From assembly GCF_936916975.1 (NCBI RefSeq), contig NZ_CAKZGO010000003.1:1-64000 (forward strand): a stretch of DNA of 64,000 bases, given 5' to 3'. The notes beneath the pieces are model-generated. The model saw only the letters and a list, made by a program, of their open reading frames with translations, had not been told where the DNA came from and ran no database searches. This document shows positions 43,494-52,727 of this stretch, piece after piece. The stretch's first letter is position 1; each line of letters opens with the position of its first letter. The stretch comes from an uncultured Dongia sp. Lineage in GTDB: Bacteria > Pseudomonadota > Alphaproteobacteria > Dongiales > Dongiaceae. Both the position numbers and the translations under genes were made by a program.

Positions 43494-44540
43494 TTATTTG
43501 TTCTCAGAAGCCCGTTCGAACGGCCACCGACTCCAGCGGAGCTCCCTGTTCCGCATGAGACCGCTCGGCCGGAAAATCAGAATGACGATCATGGCGATCC
43601 CGATGGCAATTTCCTGCACACCGTTTGGAATGGCGAGCGTGGCCTCACCGATCGGAATGCCTTTCTCCAACGTCCGCAAAATCTCGATCACCGCCGAGAT
43701 CGCGACGACGCCGATTACTGCCCCCGACAGGCTGTTCATGCCACCGACGACCAGCATGGCGAGCGAGATAAAGGTCAGGCTGAGATAGAAGGCGTCCGGA
43801 TTGACGACACCCAGAAAATGGGCATAGAGCACACCGGCGATACCGATCACGAAGGCGCTGATGACAAAGGCGATCAGCCGTTGCCGCTCGATATCGACGC
43901 CGGATGCTGCGGCGGCAATGGCCTCGTCGCGTGCGGAACGCAGCGCCAGTCCATAGCGCGATATGCCATAGCCATAGGCAACGATCACCGCGAACAGCGC
44001 ACCACCGAACGACAGCCACACACCCGTCTTCATCGGAATGCCGACTACGGAACTGGTGGCGCCGGTGACCGTTTCCCAGTTGGAATAGACCGTATTGATG
44101 ACCGCCAGCATGGCAAAGGTCGCGATCGATGCGGCGATGCCGGCAAGACGCATCAATATCCGGCCGATCAGCAACGCGAACACCGCTGCCAGCAGGGGTG
44201 ACAGTACCAGCGACAAGGCAATCGGCGCCTGATGCTGAAGGATAAAGTCCGGCAAGCCGGTAAGTGCGAATTTCTTCATCGCCGGGGGTATGGTGAGCCA
44301 TGCCGTGCCATAGGCACCCAGGCACATGAAGCCGACATGACCGAAACTCATCACACCGGAATTGCCGATGAAGATGTAGAGCCCCACAACCAACACGATG
44401 CGGATGAATAGTTCGGTGACCGTCCGCTCAAAGGGGCTGGACCCGGACAGCTTGGCGATAAGGGCGATGGCCAGCAAAACGAGAATCAACACGGCGGGCG
44501 TTGATACGGTTCGGGCAAGGACGGATCTATGCGCGTTCAT
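43494..44540 (-). CDS. livM: Branched-chain amino acid-type ABC permease LivM
   Basis: A 348-residue inner-membrane permease with about nine hydrophobic segments. LivM marks are GNSGVMSFGHVGFMCLGAYGTAW and the coupling helix RSARDEAIAAAASGVDIERQRLIAFVISAF, followed by GGMNSLSGAVIGVVAI. It follows livH by 4 nt and precedes the binding-protein gene by 65 nt. In this family the ligand can be an amide, urea or an aromatic rather than a branched-chain amino acid. Confidence 0.9.
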   Translation of the reverse strand: MNAHRSVLARTVSTPAVLILVLLAIALIAKLSGSSPFERTVTELFIRIVLVVGLYIFIGNSGVMSFGHVGFMCLGAYGTAWLTIPPAMKKFALTGLPDFILQHQAPIALSLVLSPLLAAVFALLIGRILMRLAGIAASIATFAMLAVINTVYSNWETVTGATSSVVGIPMKTGVWLSFGGALFAVIVAYGYGISRYGLALRSARDEAIAAAASGVDIERQRLIAFVISAFVIGIAGVLYAHFLGVVNPDAFYLSLTFISLAMLVVGGMNSLSGAVIGVVAISAVIEILRTLEKGIPIGEATLAIPNGVQEIAIGIAMIVILIFRPSGLMRNRELRWSRWPFERASENK

Positions 44541-44544
44541 CGCC

Positions 44545-45459
44545 TCAGACCCTCTGCTTCGCGGATTTGGGTGCGAACAGACCCTGCGGCCGCCAGATCA
44601 AGCAGGCGATGACTGCGGCGTAGACGAAGGCGTCGCGGAACGGCCGTGCCTCCAGCGGCAGGATGACTTGCATCAACACGCTGGCGGCGCCGATAAGATA
44701 GCCGGCGACCACAGCCCCGGCCAGGCTGCCGAGGCCGCCGATGACCGTTGCGATGAAGGCAACCAGCATCACCGAAACACCCATCTGGATGTCGGACGTG
44801 CCGGTCTGCGCGGCCAGGATGAGGCCGATGCTGGCAGCCAGCATACCGCTGATCGCGAAGGCGATGAGAATCACCTGGTTGGCCTTGACCCCCAGCATGC
44901 GCGCCATCGTGAAATTCTCCGCTGCCGCACGCATTTCAAGGCCGAACCGCGTCCGTTTCAGGAAGGCAGAGAGGGCAACCAGGATAATAATGGTGATGCC
45001 GATGGCGATGAGCTGCAGCAGCGGCAGCCGTGCCCCCAGAATCTCGACCGGCAGGCCGAGATCAGGCCACAGATTGATCGATTTCGGCCGGGACGAAAAC
45101 AGCATCAGCAGAAAATGCTTCAGGATGAAGCCGAGGGCGAACGATGCGATCATCATCGTCGCTGGATTGGCGTCGCGCAGCCGCCGGAAGACAATAATTT
45201 CCGACAGCACCGAAACGCCGGCACCGATCAGCAGGATGACCGGAATCAGCACAATGGTCGGCAGACTGCCGAGAAACATCTCCGACATGGCATCGGTCGA
45301 TGGCACCAGCATCGCGAAGACACAGAACGAGATGTAGTCGCCATGGGCGAAGTTGACGAGCCGCATGACACCGAAAATAAGGGCGATGCCGAGGGCGCCC
45401 AATGCATAGATGCTGCCCAGGCTGAGAGCATCGAAGACAATCTGGAGTATTGCGGTCAT
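44545..45459 (-). CDS. livH: Branched-chain amino acid-type ABC permease LivH
   Basis: A 304-residue inner-membrane permease with eight to nine hydrophobic segments. It opens with the LivH-type LSLGSIYALGALGIALIFGVMRLVNFAHGD. The coupling helix is RAAAENFTMARMLGVKANQVILIAFAIS, and GGLGSLAGAVVAGYLIG follows. It lies 17 nt after livF and forms the membrane channel with LivM. The start ATG at 45459 is clear. Confidence 0.91.
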   Translation of the reverse strand: MTAILQIVFDALSLGSIYALGALGIALIFGVMRLVNFAHGDYISFCVFAMLVPSTDAMSEMFLGSLPTIVLIPVILLIGAGVSVLSEIIVFRRLRDANPATMMIASFALGFILKHFLLMLFSSRPKSINLWPDLGLPVEILGARLPLLQLIAIGITIIILVALSAFLKRTRFGLEMRAAAENFTMARMLGVKANQVILIAFAISGMLAASIGLILAAQTGTSDIQMGVSVMLVAFIATVIGGLGSLAGAVVAGYLIGAASVLMQVILPLEARPFRDAFVYAAVIACLIWRPQGLFAPKSAKQRV

Positions 45460-45476
45460 GATGTCTGAATGCCCCC

Positions 45477-46187
45477 TTAGCCGAAATATGCTTGTTTGAG
45501 AGCATCGCCGCGCAGCAATTCGCGCGCGTCGCCTTCCATGACGATCTCGCCGCTCCGCATCAGCAGCATGCGACCGCCCGTCAGCAGGGCGCGGGTCGAG
45601 CTCTGTTCGACGATGAGGAGCGTCAGGCCGCGTTCATCGCGCAGCCGCAGCAATACGTCATAGACCTGATCGATGATCTTCGGCGCCAGGCCAAGCGACG
45701 GCTCGTCGATGGCAATAAGCTGTGGTCCGGTCATCAGGGCCCGGGCGATCACCAGCATCTGTTGCTGACCGCCTGAAAGAACCGCCGCCGGCGCATCCCT
45801 GCGCTCACGCAGCATCGGGAACACCTCGTAGCAGCCGGCCAGATCCGCCGCGACGGCGTCCTTGTCCGCCCGCATGCCGGCGCCAAGGCGCAAATTCTCT
45901 TCGATCGTCAGGGTACCGAAGACGTGACGGCCTTCCGGCACCATGGAGAAGCCGCGGCGCGCGATGTCCTCCGGGACCGTGCCCGAGATGACTTGACCCG
46001 CCAGCTGTATCTGACCCTCGACGGGCGTTACCACACCGGCAATGGCCTTCAGCAAGGTGGATTTGCCGGCCCCGTTTGGACCGGTGACAAACAGCGTCTC
46101 CCCCGCCGCCATCTTGAAGTTGGCATGACGCAGAGCGGTCAGGCGGCCATAGCGTACCGTGACATTGGTGACAGAGAGGAAGCTCAT
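45477..46187 (-). CDS. livF: ABC transporter ATPase LivF
   Basis: A 236-residue ATP-binding subunit. Walker A is GPNGAGKST, the signature is LSGGQQQMLVIARALM, Walker B is LIAIDEPSLGLA and the switch His region is replaced by the LivF-type VEQSSTRALLTG. GFSMVPEGRHVF is a hallmark of LivF. It overlaps livG by 4 nt and, with LivG, drives the importer encoded by the next three genes. Confidence 0.92.
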   Translation of the reverse strand: MSFLSVTNVTVRYGRLTALRHANFKMAAGETLFVTGPNGAGKSTLLKAIAGVVTPVEGQIQLAGQVISGTVPEDIARRGFSMVPEGRHVFGTLTIEENLRLGAGMRADKDAVAADLAGCYEVFPMLRERRDAPAAVLSGGQQQMLVIARALMTGPQLIAIDEPSLGLAPKIIDQVYDVLLRLRDERGLTLLIVEQSSTRALLTGGRMLLMRSGEIVMEGDARELLRGDALKQAYFG

Positions 46188-46939
46188 AGGATCGCCTCCT
46201 CGACCGCCTGAGCAACGTCGCCTTGCGTCCCCATATAGGCGTGACGCACCCTTTCGCTCGATCGGATCAACGCGGAATCGCCCACTTCGATGATTTCACC
46301 GGAATCGAGAACATGGATGGTGTCGCAGATCTCCAGCACCAGACCGATATTGTGTTCAATCAACAGGACACCACAGGTCATCTCATCGACGATGCGACGG
46401 ATCAGCCGTGCCAGGTCCATCGCTTCGTCATGCGACATGCCGGCGGCAGGCTCATCGAGCAGCAGAAATCGCGGCTCCATCATCAGGGCGCGACCGATGG
46501 CGACTCGGCGTTCATCCGTATAAGGCAACGCGCCGGCGATCCGGTCGGCAAGATGCCCGATACCCATCCAATCAAGCATGTCCGACGCCAGGCGGAATGC
46601 CGCACGCCGCTTCAGGCCGAGCGCCACCGCCGTTACTTCCAGATTGTCGACAACGGTCAGGTCACTGAACAGCCGGCCCGACTGGAATGTGCGGGCGATG
46701 CCGAGGCGCCGGATGACGTGGGCGGGGCGACCGGTAATGTCACCTTCGTCCATGAGCACCCGGCCTGTGGTCGGTGACTGGAAACCGGTGAGCACATTGA
46801 CCAACGTGGTCTTGCCGGCGCCGTTCGGTCCGATCAAGCCGGTGACATGGCCGGGCGCTATCGCCAACGCAACATTCGTCAGGGCTTTCAAGCCCTCGAA
46901 TGAAACCGAAACATCGTCCGCCCGCAATGTCGTGCTCAT
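46184..46939 (-). CDS. livG: ABC transporter ATPase LivG
   Basis: A 251-residue ATP-binding subunit. Walker A is GPNGAGKTT and RRLGIARTFQSGRLFSDLTV is the LivG-type Q-loop region. The signature motif is degenerate (LPYTDERRVAIGRALM replacing LSGGQ), an oddity also seen in other family members, and Walker B is FLLLDEPAAGMS. The C-terminal HVLDSGEIIEVGD segment is standard. The ATG at 46939 lies 10 nt after the hyuA stop, showing that the hydantoinase and transporter genes form one transcript. Confidence 0.9.
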   Translation of the reverse strand: MSTTLRADDVSVSFEGLKALTNVALAIAPGHVTGLIGPNGAGKTTLVNVLTGFQSPTTGRVLMDEGDITGRPAHVIRRLGIARTFQSGRLFSDLTVVDNLEVTAVALGLKRRAAFRLASDMLDWMGIGHLADRIAGALPYTDERRVAIGRALMMEPRFLLLDEPAAGMSHDEAMDLARLIRRIVDEMTCGVLLIEHNIGLVLEICDTIHVLDSGEIIEVGDSALIRSSERVRHAYMGTQGDVAQAVEEAIL

Positions 46940-46949
46940 TTGTCCCCGT

Positions 46950-49025
46950 TTATTTACGCATCGTGATGACGTAGGAGCCGCTGGCATCCAGCTTGGCGGC
47001 CCAACCCGGCTCGATCACGATCGTGGTGGTCACTTCCTCGATGATGGCCGGCCCTTTAATCGCGGCGCCGGCACCCAATTGACTGCCGTCATAGACCGGC
47101 ACCCGCTCCGACTTGCCGCTCGCCCGGAAGATCGCCTTGCGATGGCCCTTGATGGCCTTTGACAACGTGGCACCCTTGCCGAGCTTAGGCGATTTCGGTT
47201 TTACGACGCGCCCATAGAGCGTGCTTTCGATATTGACCACTTCGACAGCGTTATGGCGTTCGGAATAGGTATAGAGTTCTTCGTGACGCTTGTGGAAAGC
47301 GTCGATCACCTTGACGATTGTCTTCTCGCTAATGTCGAAATTGCCGATTTCCACCGTGCACTCATGCACCTGTCCCACATAGCGCATGTCGAGACTGCGC
47401 TTGATGACCATGTCGGTCGGCTTAAAGCCATCGGCCTTCAGGTGCTTGATGCCTTCCGCCTCGATCTCGTGGAACAGCGTGGTGATGCGGCGATAGGCCT
47501 TGTCATGGTCCAGGCGCAGCGGCGCCGTCGCCATGTAGTTATATTTGACGTCCGAGATGATCTGACCAAAGGCGCAAAGGCCCGACGCCAATTTCGGCAA
47601 GATCACCGTAGTAATGCCCATTTCGCGCGCGAGCGACGTGATATGCGCCGCCGTGGCGCCACCCGCACCTACCAGCACAAAATCACGCGGATCGTAGCCG
47701 CGTTCCACGGAAACACGGCGAATGCCGTTCACCATGTTATTGTTGACGATGGTGTAGATGCCATAGGCGGCCCGCTCGACCGAGATGCCGAGTGGATCTG
47801 CGATCCGGCGCATCGCCTTGCGGGCCTTTTCCAGATCGAGCGGCAGTCGACCGCCCAGCAATCCGTCCGGATTAAGATAACCCAGCACGAGATTGGCGTC
47901 CGACACTGTGGGCTCGGTGCCGCCCTGGCCATAGCAGGCTGGGCCGGGATCGGAACCGGCGCTCTGTGGCCCGACCTGCAGGATGCCCATGGTATCGATC
48001 CATCCGATCGATCCGCCACCGGCGCCCAGCGTCTCGACCTGGATCATCGGCACACCGATGCGATAGCGCAGGAAGTCGATGTTTTTGTTGACGTTGGTCA
48101 AGCTGTCCTTGGTCAAGGTGATGTCAAACGACGTCCCACCCATATCGACCGTGATAACGTTCTTTTGCTTGAACGGCGCGCAAACATAGAGACCGGCCTG
48201 CGGTGCCGATGCTGGACCCGAATTGATCGCATAGACTGAACGGTCCGTCATCGCCTGGCCGATCGCCAAGCCGCCATTCGACTGGAAATAGCGAACCGGA
48301 TGCTTGGCGCCGAGCGCCCGGAAATAGGCGTCAACCGCGGTCACATAGCGCTTCAGAATCGGACCGAGATAAGCATTCGTGATCGCCGTCGACGTACGGG
48401 TGTATTCGCGGATCTGCGGATAGAGCTCACCGCCCACCGTCAGTGCGACATGGGGCAGCATCTCGCGCACGATTTCCGCCGCGCGCCGCTCATGCTGTGG
48501 ATTGAGCACCGACCAGACGAAGGAAATCGCGACCGCCTCTATCTTCTCCGCCTGGAACAGGCGGCAGGCTTCCCGGACATCCTCCTCATGCATCGGCGTC
48601 TTGACCGAACCATCGGAAATGACCCGTTCGCGAATCCCGCGCCGCAGATAGCGAGGCACCAGCATGACGGCCGATGGGTATTCCGGATCGTAGCGATAGC
48701 CATCTTCTTTATGGCCAAGGCGAATCTCGATCGAATCTTCATGACCGGCCGTGCAAATAAGACCGGTTTTGCCGCCTTTGTGCTGAATGAGCGCATTCAG
48801 GCCGACCGTGGTGCCATTGATGCACAGATCGCAGTTGGAAATGACCGAGGCGGGGCTTTCGTTCAATTCTTCTGAGATCAGTTTCAGGCCGTTCTCAATG
48901 GCCTTGGTCGGGTCGGTCGGTGTCGACAGGGCCTTGAACAGACGCACATTGCCCTTCTGATCGGCCAGGACGAAGTCAGTGAACGTCCCGCCGGCATCGA
49001 TGCCAAGACGATATTTGGAACGCAT
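46950..49025 (-). CDS. hyuA: Hydantoinase/oxoprolinase subunit A (ATP-dependent)
   Basis: A 691-residue subunit of the HyuA/N-methylhydantoinase A family. The N-terminal actin-like ATPase signature is YRLGIDAGGTFTDFVL, with NGTTVGLNALIQHKG following. The central domain has VITVDMGGTSFDITL and GAGGGSIGWID. The C-terminal domain contains DMRYVGQVHECTVE. With HyuB it hydrolyses a cyclic amide using ATP, or carboxylates a ketone in the acetophenone carboxylase branch. The ATG at 49025 follows GAGAG; an ATG at 49055 overlapping the hyuB stop is an alternative. A molybdenum hydroxylase in the same operon makes a lactam substrate plausible. Confidence 0.88.
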   Translation of the reverse strand: MRSKYRLGIDAGGTFTDFVLADQKGNVRLFKALSTPTDPTKAIENGLKLISEELNESPASVISNCDLCINGTTVGLNALIQHKGGKTGLICTAGHEDSIEIRLGHKEDGYRYDPEYPSAVMLVPRYLRRGIRERVISDGSVKTPMHEEDVREACRLFQAEKIEAVAISFVWSVLNPQHERRAAEIVREMLPHVALTVGGELYPQIREYTRTSTAITNAYLGPILKRYVTAVDAYFRALGAKHPVRYFQSNGGLAIGQAMTDRSVYAINSGPASAPQAGLYVCAPFKQKNVITVDMGGTSFDITLTKDSLTNVNKNIDFLRYRIGVPMIQVETLGAGGGSIGWIDTMGILQVGPQSAGSDPGPACYGQGGTEPTVSDANLVLGYLNPDGLLGGRLPLDLEKARKAMRRIADPLGISVERAAYGIYTIVNNNMVNGIRRVSVERGYDPRDFVLVGAGGATAAHITSLAREMGITTVILPKLASGLCAFGQIISDVKYNYMATAPLRLDHDKAYRRITTLFHEIEAEGIKHLKADGFKPTDMVIKRSLDMRYVGQVHECTVEIGNFDISEKTIVKVIDAFHKRHEELYTYSERHNAVEVVNIESTLYGRVVKPKSPKLGKGATLSKAIKGHRKAIFRASGKSERVPVYDGSQLGAGAAIKGPAIIEEVTTTIVIEPGWAAKLDASGSYVITMRK

Positions 49026-49051
49026 GGACGTCTCTCTCTTGCTGGCGTTGA

Positions 49052-50908
49052 TCATTGGGCAGCCACCGCAGCACGCAGCCGCGCCGTCGCCGCTTTATCG
49101 ACTTCCAGAGAGAGGACATCCTTGATGACGACCCCGTAATCCTCTTTGGCACCTTTAATGGAAACCAACCCGTTCTTAACGTCCCAGACGACCTTGTCGA
49201 CGGGCCGTTCCCGAGGATCGCCATAGCCCCCACCACCGGGATTCATGTTGGTCACGGATTCGCCCGGCTGCAATTTGTCGATCACATTGGTCTTAATGAT
49301 CTGGACCTGGCCGTGGCGGTTGAGTTCCAGGCGCCCGACCTTGGATTCGATCATCTCCGACTTCGCGCCGGCCGCGCCGACCGCCGGGATGCGGCGACCC
49401 TCGCCAAAGGTGATGAATGTCATCTCCTTGTCGAGCGGCTCAACTTCCCAGGCCGTGCCCGACCCACCGCGGAATTTGCCGGCCCCGCCGGAATCGGTCA
49501 TCAGCGAATAGCGGTGAATGATAATGGGATAGGAATATTCCAGCAGCTCGATATCGCCAGATGTCAGCGCACCGAAACAGCATTCCGGTCCGCAGGCGTG
49601 CCAGCCATCCTGCTGGGGTGTGGCACCGGCACCCGAGATGATGGTGGCCAGCACCATCGTTACATATTCTTCGTCATTGCGGGAATCCCAACCGGCGATG
49701 TTGAGCCCGTTGGCATGGCCCCACGATGCCGCCACTTTCGACGGCATGGCTTTCTCAAAAGCAAGACGAACCGCATCGGTCAGCGTTTCCATCGGCGTCG
49801 TCGTGCAATTCATATGCGGCGCCGGTTCGCTGGCGTTGCAGAGCGTACCCTTAGGTCCGAAATCGAGACTGACGCATCGATAGAGCCCCTCATTGTAGGG
49901 CGGCGGCAATTGCGCGAACATCATCAGACCGAGATAGACGCCGGAATGCGAATTGCCTTCATACGAGTTAATAAAATAGGGAATCTGCGGCGGGCTCTTG
50001 ATCGCGATATGGCAATTGTCCTGCTTGATCGTCACCGTCGCCGTGATCTCGAAGTCGCCGAAGCCGTGGCCAGCATCTTCCAGAATGGCCGTACCGACGT
50101 AGGTTCCGTCAGGCACGGATTTGATCAATGACCGCATGTGCCGATCGGCCATGGCCAGCAACTCATCGACACAGGCATCAATTGTCGGGACGCCATATTT
50201 ATCCAGCATCGCGATGAGATTCCGCTCGCCGACCTGGCAGGCACCGATCAGTGCATTGAGATCGCCCTCCTGGTCGCGCCGCGCCCGCATGTTGGTGAGG
50301 ATCATGTTGATGACGTCATGCCGCGGCTTGCCGCGATCCCAGATCTTCACCGGCGGAATACGCAGGCACTCACCGTAGATCTCGGTGGCGTTCGGGTTGT
50401 AGCCGGCCGGCACGGGACCACCGATATCGGTCAAGTGCCCCTTGCACACCGTCCAATATTTGAGCGTCCCCTTGTAGAAGACCGGCTTGTACATACACAG
50501 ATCGATGGCGTGGCTGCCACCGTAGGCGGGGTCGTTGTGCAGAATGAGATCGCCTTCACGGATGTCGTCGCCGAAGAATCGCACGATCGCCTTGGCGGCC
50601 GGAATCAGCGATCCCAGATGGATCGGAATATCCTGACCCTGCAGGATCATCTCCGGCTTGGCATTGAACAGCGCGGTGGAATAATCATGCGCCAGATTGA
50701 ACACGCTGGAGCGCGCGGTCTTCTCGAGCGTCAAGGTCATCTCGCGCTGAGTCGTCTCAAGTACGCCGCGCACGACAGAGAGCGTGATGGGATCGACCTT
50801 GACGCGACCCGGTGCTTTCTTGACCGTCCGGTCGGGTTTGTGGGCCGGGGCACGTTTACTGCTGGTCGCTTTGATTCTGGCTTTGGATTTGGCGGTCGTT
50901 CTGCTCAT
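49052..50908 (-). CDS. hyuB: Hydantoinase/oxoprolinase subunit B, with a basic N-terminal tail
   Basis: A 618-residue HyuB-family subunit. The family core begins at about residue 41 with VDPITLSVVRGVLETTQREM. Further marks are GDLILHNDPAYGGSHAIDLCMYKPVF, HLTDIGGPVPAGYNPNATEIYGE, the glycine-rich GGAGKFRGGSGTAWEVEP and NMNPGGGGYGDP near the end. Residues 1-40 are an unusual Lys/Arg/Ala/Thr-rich extension not needed for the core. The ATG at 50908 has GAGGA just upstream; the frame remains open further upstream. It heads the ten-gene operon and is divergent from an AraC regulator. Confidence 0.88.
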   Translation of the reverse strand: MSRTTAKSKARIKATSSKRAPAHKPDRTVKKAPGRVKVDPITLSVVRGVLETTQREMTLTLEKTARSSVFNLAHDYSTALFNAKPEMILQGQDIPIHLGSLIPAAKAIVRFFGDDIREGDLILHNDPAYGGSHAIDLCMYKPVFYKGTLKYWTVCKGHLTDIGGPVPAGYNPNATEIYGECLRIPPVKIWDRGKPRHDVINMILTNMRARRDQEGDLNALIGACQVGERNLIAMLDKYGVPTIDACVDELLAMADRHMRSLIKSVPDGTYVGTAILEDAGHGFGDFEITATVTIKQDNCHIAIKSPPQIPYFINSYEGNSHSGVYLGLMMFAQLPPPYNEGLYRCVSLDFGPKGTLCNASEPAPHMNCTTTPMETLTDAVRLAFEKAMPSKVAASWGHANGLNIAGWDSRNDEEYVTMVLATIISGAGATPQQDGWHACGPECCFGALTSGDIELLEYSYPIIIHRYSLMTDSGGAGKFRGGSGTAWEVEPLDKEMTFITFGEGRRIPAVGAAGAKSEMIESKVGRLELNRHGQVQIIKTNVIDKLQPGESVTNMNPGGGGYGDPRERPVDKVVWDVKNGLVSIKGAKEDYGVVIKDVLSLEVDKAATARLRAAVAAQ

Positions 50909-51045
50909 GGGATCCTCGCTCCATCGCTGCGCCGGAACACGTGACGACGATCGGACCCTTTGTTGCAGGTCGTTCTCCGCCACCCTGTCCGGCATCTTGT
51001 CGTACCGTGATCGCCCAGATTAGGAGCAGCGGATCGGCTTGGTCT

Positions 51046-51082
51046 TTGCGCTGTGTGCACGGCAGTTTGCCGTTTTGTGCAG
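51046..51082. promoter_or_regulatory. Direct repeats in the hyuB/araC divergent region (candidate AraC sites)
   Basis: TTTGC-N4-TGTGCA (51046-51060) is repeated as TTTGC-N5-TGTGCA (51067-51082), putting the TGTGCA boxes 22 bp apart, two helical turns. Directly repeated half-sites at this spacing are typical of AraC-family binding. They lie 138-174 bp upstream of the hyuB start and 81-117 bp before the regulator's own start, within the 254-bp gap. Confidence 0.5.
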
Positions 51083-51162
51083 TCGCGATGATTAGAGGCC
51101 GGGACGCCATTGCAGGGCGCCGGGCGCTGGATTAGTGTTTCCGCACATTCGCGGAGCGGCCG

Positions 51163-52143
51163 ATGAAGACGACGTTTACCACCAGCGACGTTGCGGCGAC
51201 GGAACGCAGCCAGCATTGGCATGACGCGATTGCCCGCGCCTACTTTCCGCTCGAGCTCAAATTCCGGCAGGCGGAGAGTTTCGATGGCGAACTCGCTCTC
51301 TGGCAGCTCGGCGACGTCTCCCTCTCGCGCCTCACCTCCGAAGCACTGCTCTATCGTCGCCAGAAGCAGCATCTCTCGGCCGAACGCAGCGAGCAGTTCC
51401 TGGTTACCGTGCCGGCACGCTCCGACGTCTTCTTCTCGCAATGTGGCCAGGACGTGCGCTGCAGTCCCGGCGGCTTCCTGCTGGAACGCAGTCATGAGCC
51501 TTACGAGTTCAGCCATACGGAGGCAGCCGATCTCTGGGTTCTCAAAGTCGACGCCAAAGCGCTCGGTGGCCGCATCCGTGCACCTGACCGATTCTGCAGC
51601 ATGGTCTTTGACGCGGGCAATGGTGCCGGTGGCATGTTCGTCGACATGCTGCATCTCATCCCCGGCCGCTTCGGCGCCATGACGGCGGAGGTGCGTAGCA
51701 CGGTCGGCCAGCAATTGATCGACCTTCTGGTTCTGTCTCTGAAAGGTGACGAGCGGACCCTCACCTCGGCAAGCTCGACGGTGCGCGAGGCGCATCTCAC
51801 CCGCATCGAGACGTTCGTGCGCCGGAACCTGCACAATCCCGAGCTCGACATGGAGGGGATCGCGCGCGCCTGCGGCATCTCCACCCGCTATCTTCATGAA
51901 CTCTTTCGCGACACGAACCAGACCCTGGGGCAATGGATCCGCGACCAACGCCTGGCGGCCTGCGAGGCGACGCTGCGCGATCCGGCCAATCGGCAGACGG
52001 TCGCGGAGATCGCCTACCGTTGGGGGTTCGGCGACCAGGCCCAGTTCTCGCGTGCCTTCAAGACTCATTTCGGTCTATCGCCCAAAGAGTTTCGTGAGCA
52101 GATTCGACGCGCCCGGCCAACGCCCTTGCCCGAGCACGCCTGA
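51163..52143 (+). CDS. AraC-family transcriptional regulator
   Basis: A 326-residue regulator. The N-terminal ~190 residues are an AraC-binding-like sensing domain (ERSQHWHDAIARAYFPLELKF and later GGFLLERSHEPYEFSH). The C-terminal domain has two helix-turn-helix motifs: LDMEGIARACGISTRYLHELF and TVAEIAYRWGFGDQAQFSRAFK, ending in the hallmark GLSPKEFREQ. It is divergent from hyuB and probably activates the hyu-liv-cox operon. No AraC-type gene partner is evident on its downstream side, where bioY is convergent 8 bp away. Confidence 0.88.
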   Translation: MKTTFTTSDVAATERSQHWHDAIARAYFPLELKFRQAESFDGELALWQLGDVSLSRLTSEALLYRRQKQHLSAERSEQFLVTVPARSDVFFSQCGQDVRCSPGGFLLERSHEPYEFSHTEAADLWVLKVDAKALGGRIRAPDRFCSMVFDAGNGAGGMFVDMLHLIPGRFGAMTAEVRSTVGQQLIDLLVLSLKGDERTLTSASSTVREAHLTRIETFVRRNLHNPELDMEGIARACGISTRYLHELFRDTNQTLGQWIRDQRLAACEATLRDPANRQTVAEIAYRWGFGDQAQFSRAFKTHFGLSPKEFREQIRRARPTPLPEHA

Positions 52144-52151
52144 TCCTTCAG

Positions 52152-52709
52152 TCATCGGCGCGCAGCACGCCAGGCGATCGGCAGAACGGCGCAAGCCAAG
52201 ACCACCTTGATCGCCTCGCCCGGCAGGAACGGCAACAACCCCGCACTGAGCGCCTTATCCAGGCCGACCAGCGTCGCCAGCCATCCCGCCCCCAGCGCGA
52301 AGATCACGGCCTCGCCAGCAGCGAAGGCCGCCAGCGTCGTGAGCAATGAACGACCGAAGCCTTTATCGGCCAACCAACCGACAAGAACCGCCGCCGCCAG
52401 AAAGCCGAACAGATAGCCACCCGTCGGGCCGGTGAGATAGGCCGGCCCGGCACCACCCGCAAAGACGGGCAGGCCGGCAGCACCTTCGACGAGATAGGCG
52501 AGCACCGTCGCACCGGCGAGCCGCGCACCGAGGCTGGCGCCGATCATGAGAACCACGAATGTCTGCATCGTCATCGGCACCGGCCAGAATGGCACCTGCA
52601 CCTTGGCCGAGACGGTGAGCAGCAGCGTTCCGCCCAGAACCACCAACACCTGATAGAGTCGGCTTCTGGCGAGGCCCGACCATAGATTGGCGGCGAGTGT
52701 CGTATTCAT
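52152..52709 (-). CDS. bioY: Biotin transporter BioY
   Basis: A 185-residue S-component biotin importer of the ECF type, with six hydrophobic helices. It contains the conserved VSAKVQVPFWPVPMTMQTFVVLMIGASLG and GPAYLTGPTGGYLFGFL segments of BioY. The bioM and bioN genes are not visible here; solitary BioY proteins can work alone or with a shared energising module. It is the last gene of an operon encoding a biotin carboxylase and a biotin carrier, so it supplies the cofactor for the enzyme made by the same transcript. It starts 18 nt after pxpC. Confidence 0.92.
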   Translation of the reverse strand: MNTTLAANLWSGLARSRLYQVLVVLGGTLLLTVSAKVQVPFWPVPMTMQTFVVLMIGASLGARLAGATVLAYLVEGAAGLPVFAGGAGPAYLTGPTGGYLFGFLAAAVLVGWLADKGFGRSLLTTLAAFAAGEAVIFALGAGWLATLVGLDKALSAGLLPFLPGEAIKVVLACAVLPIAWRAARR

Positions 52710-52727
52710 GTCTTCATTCTCCCTTTG

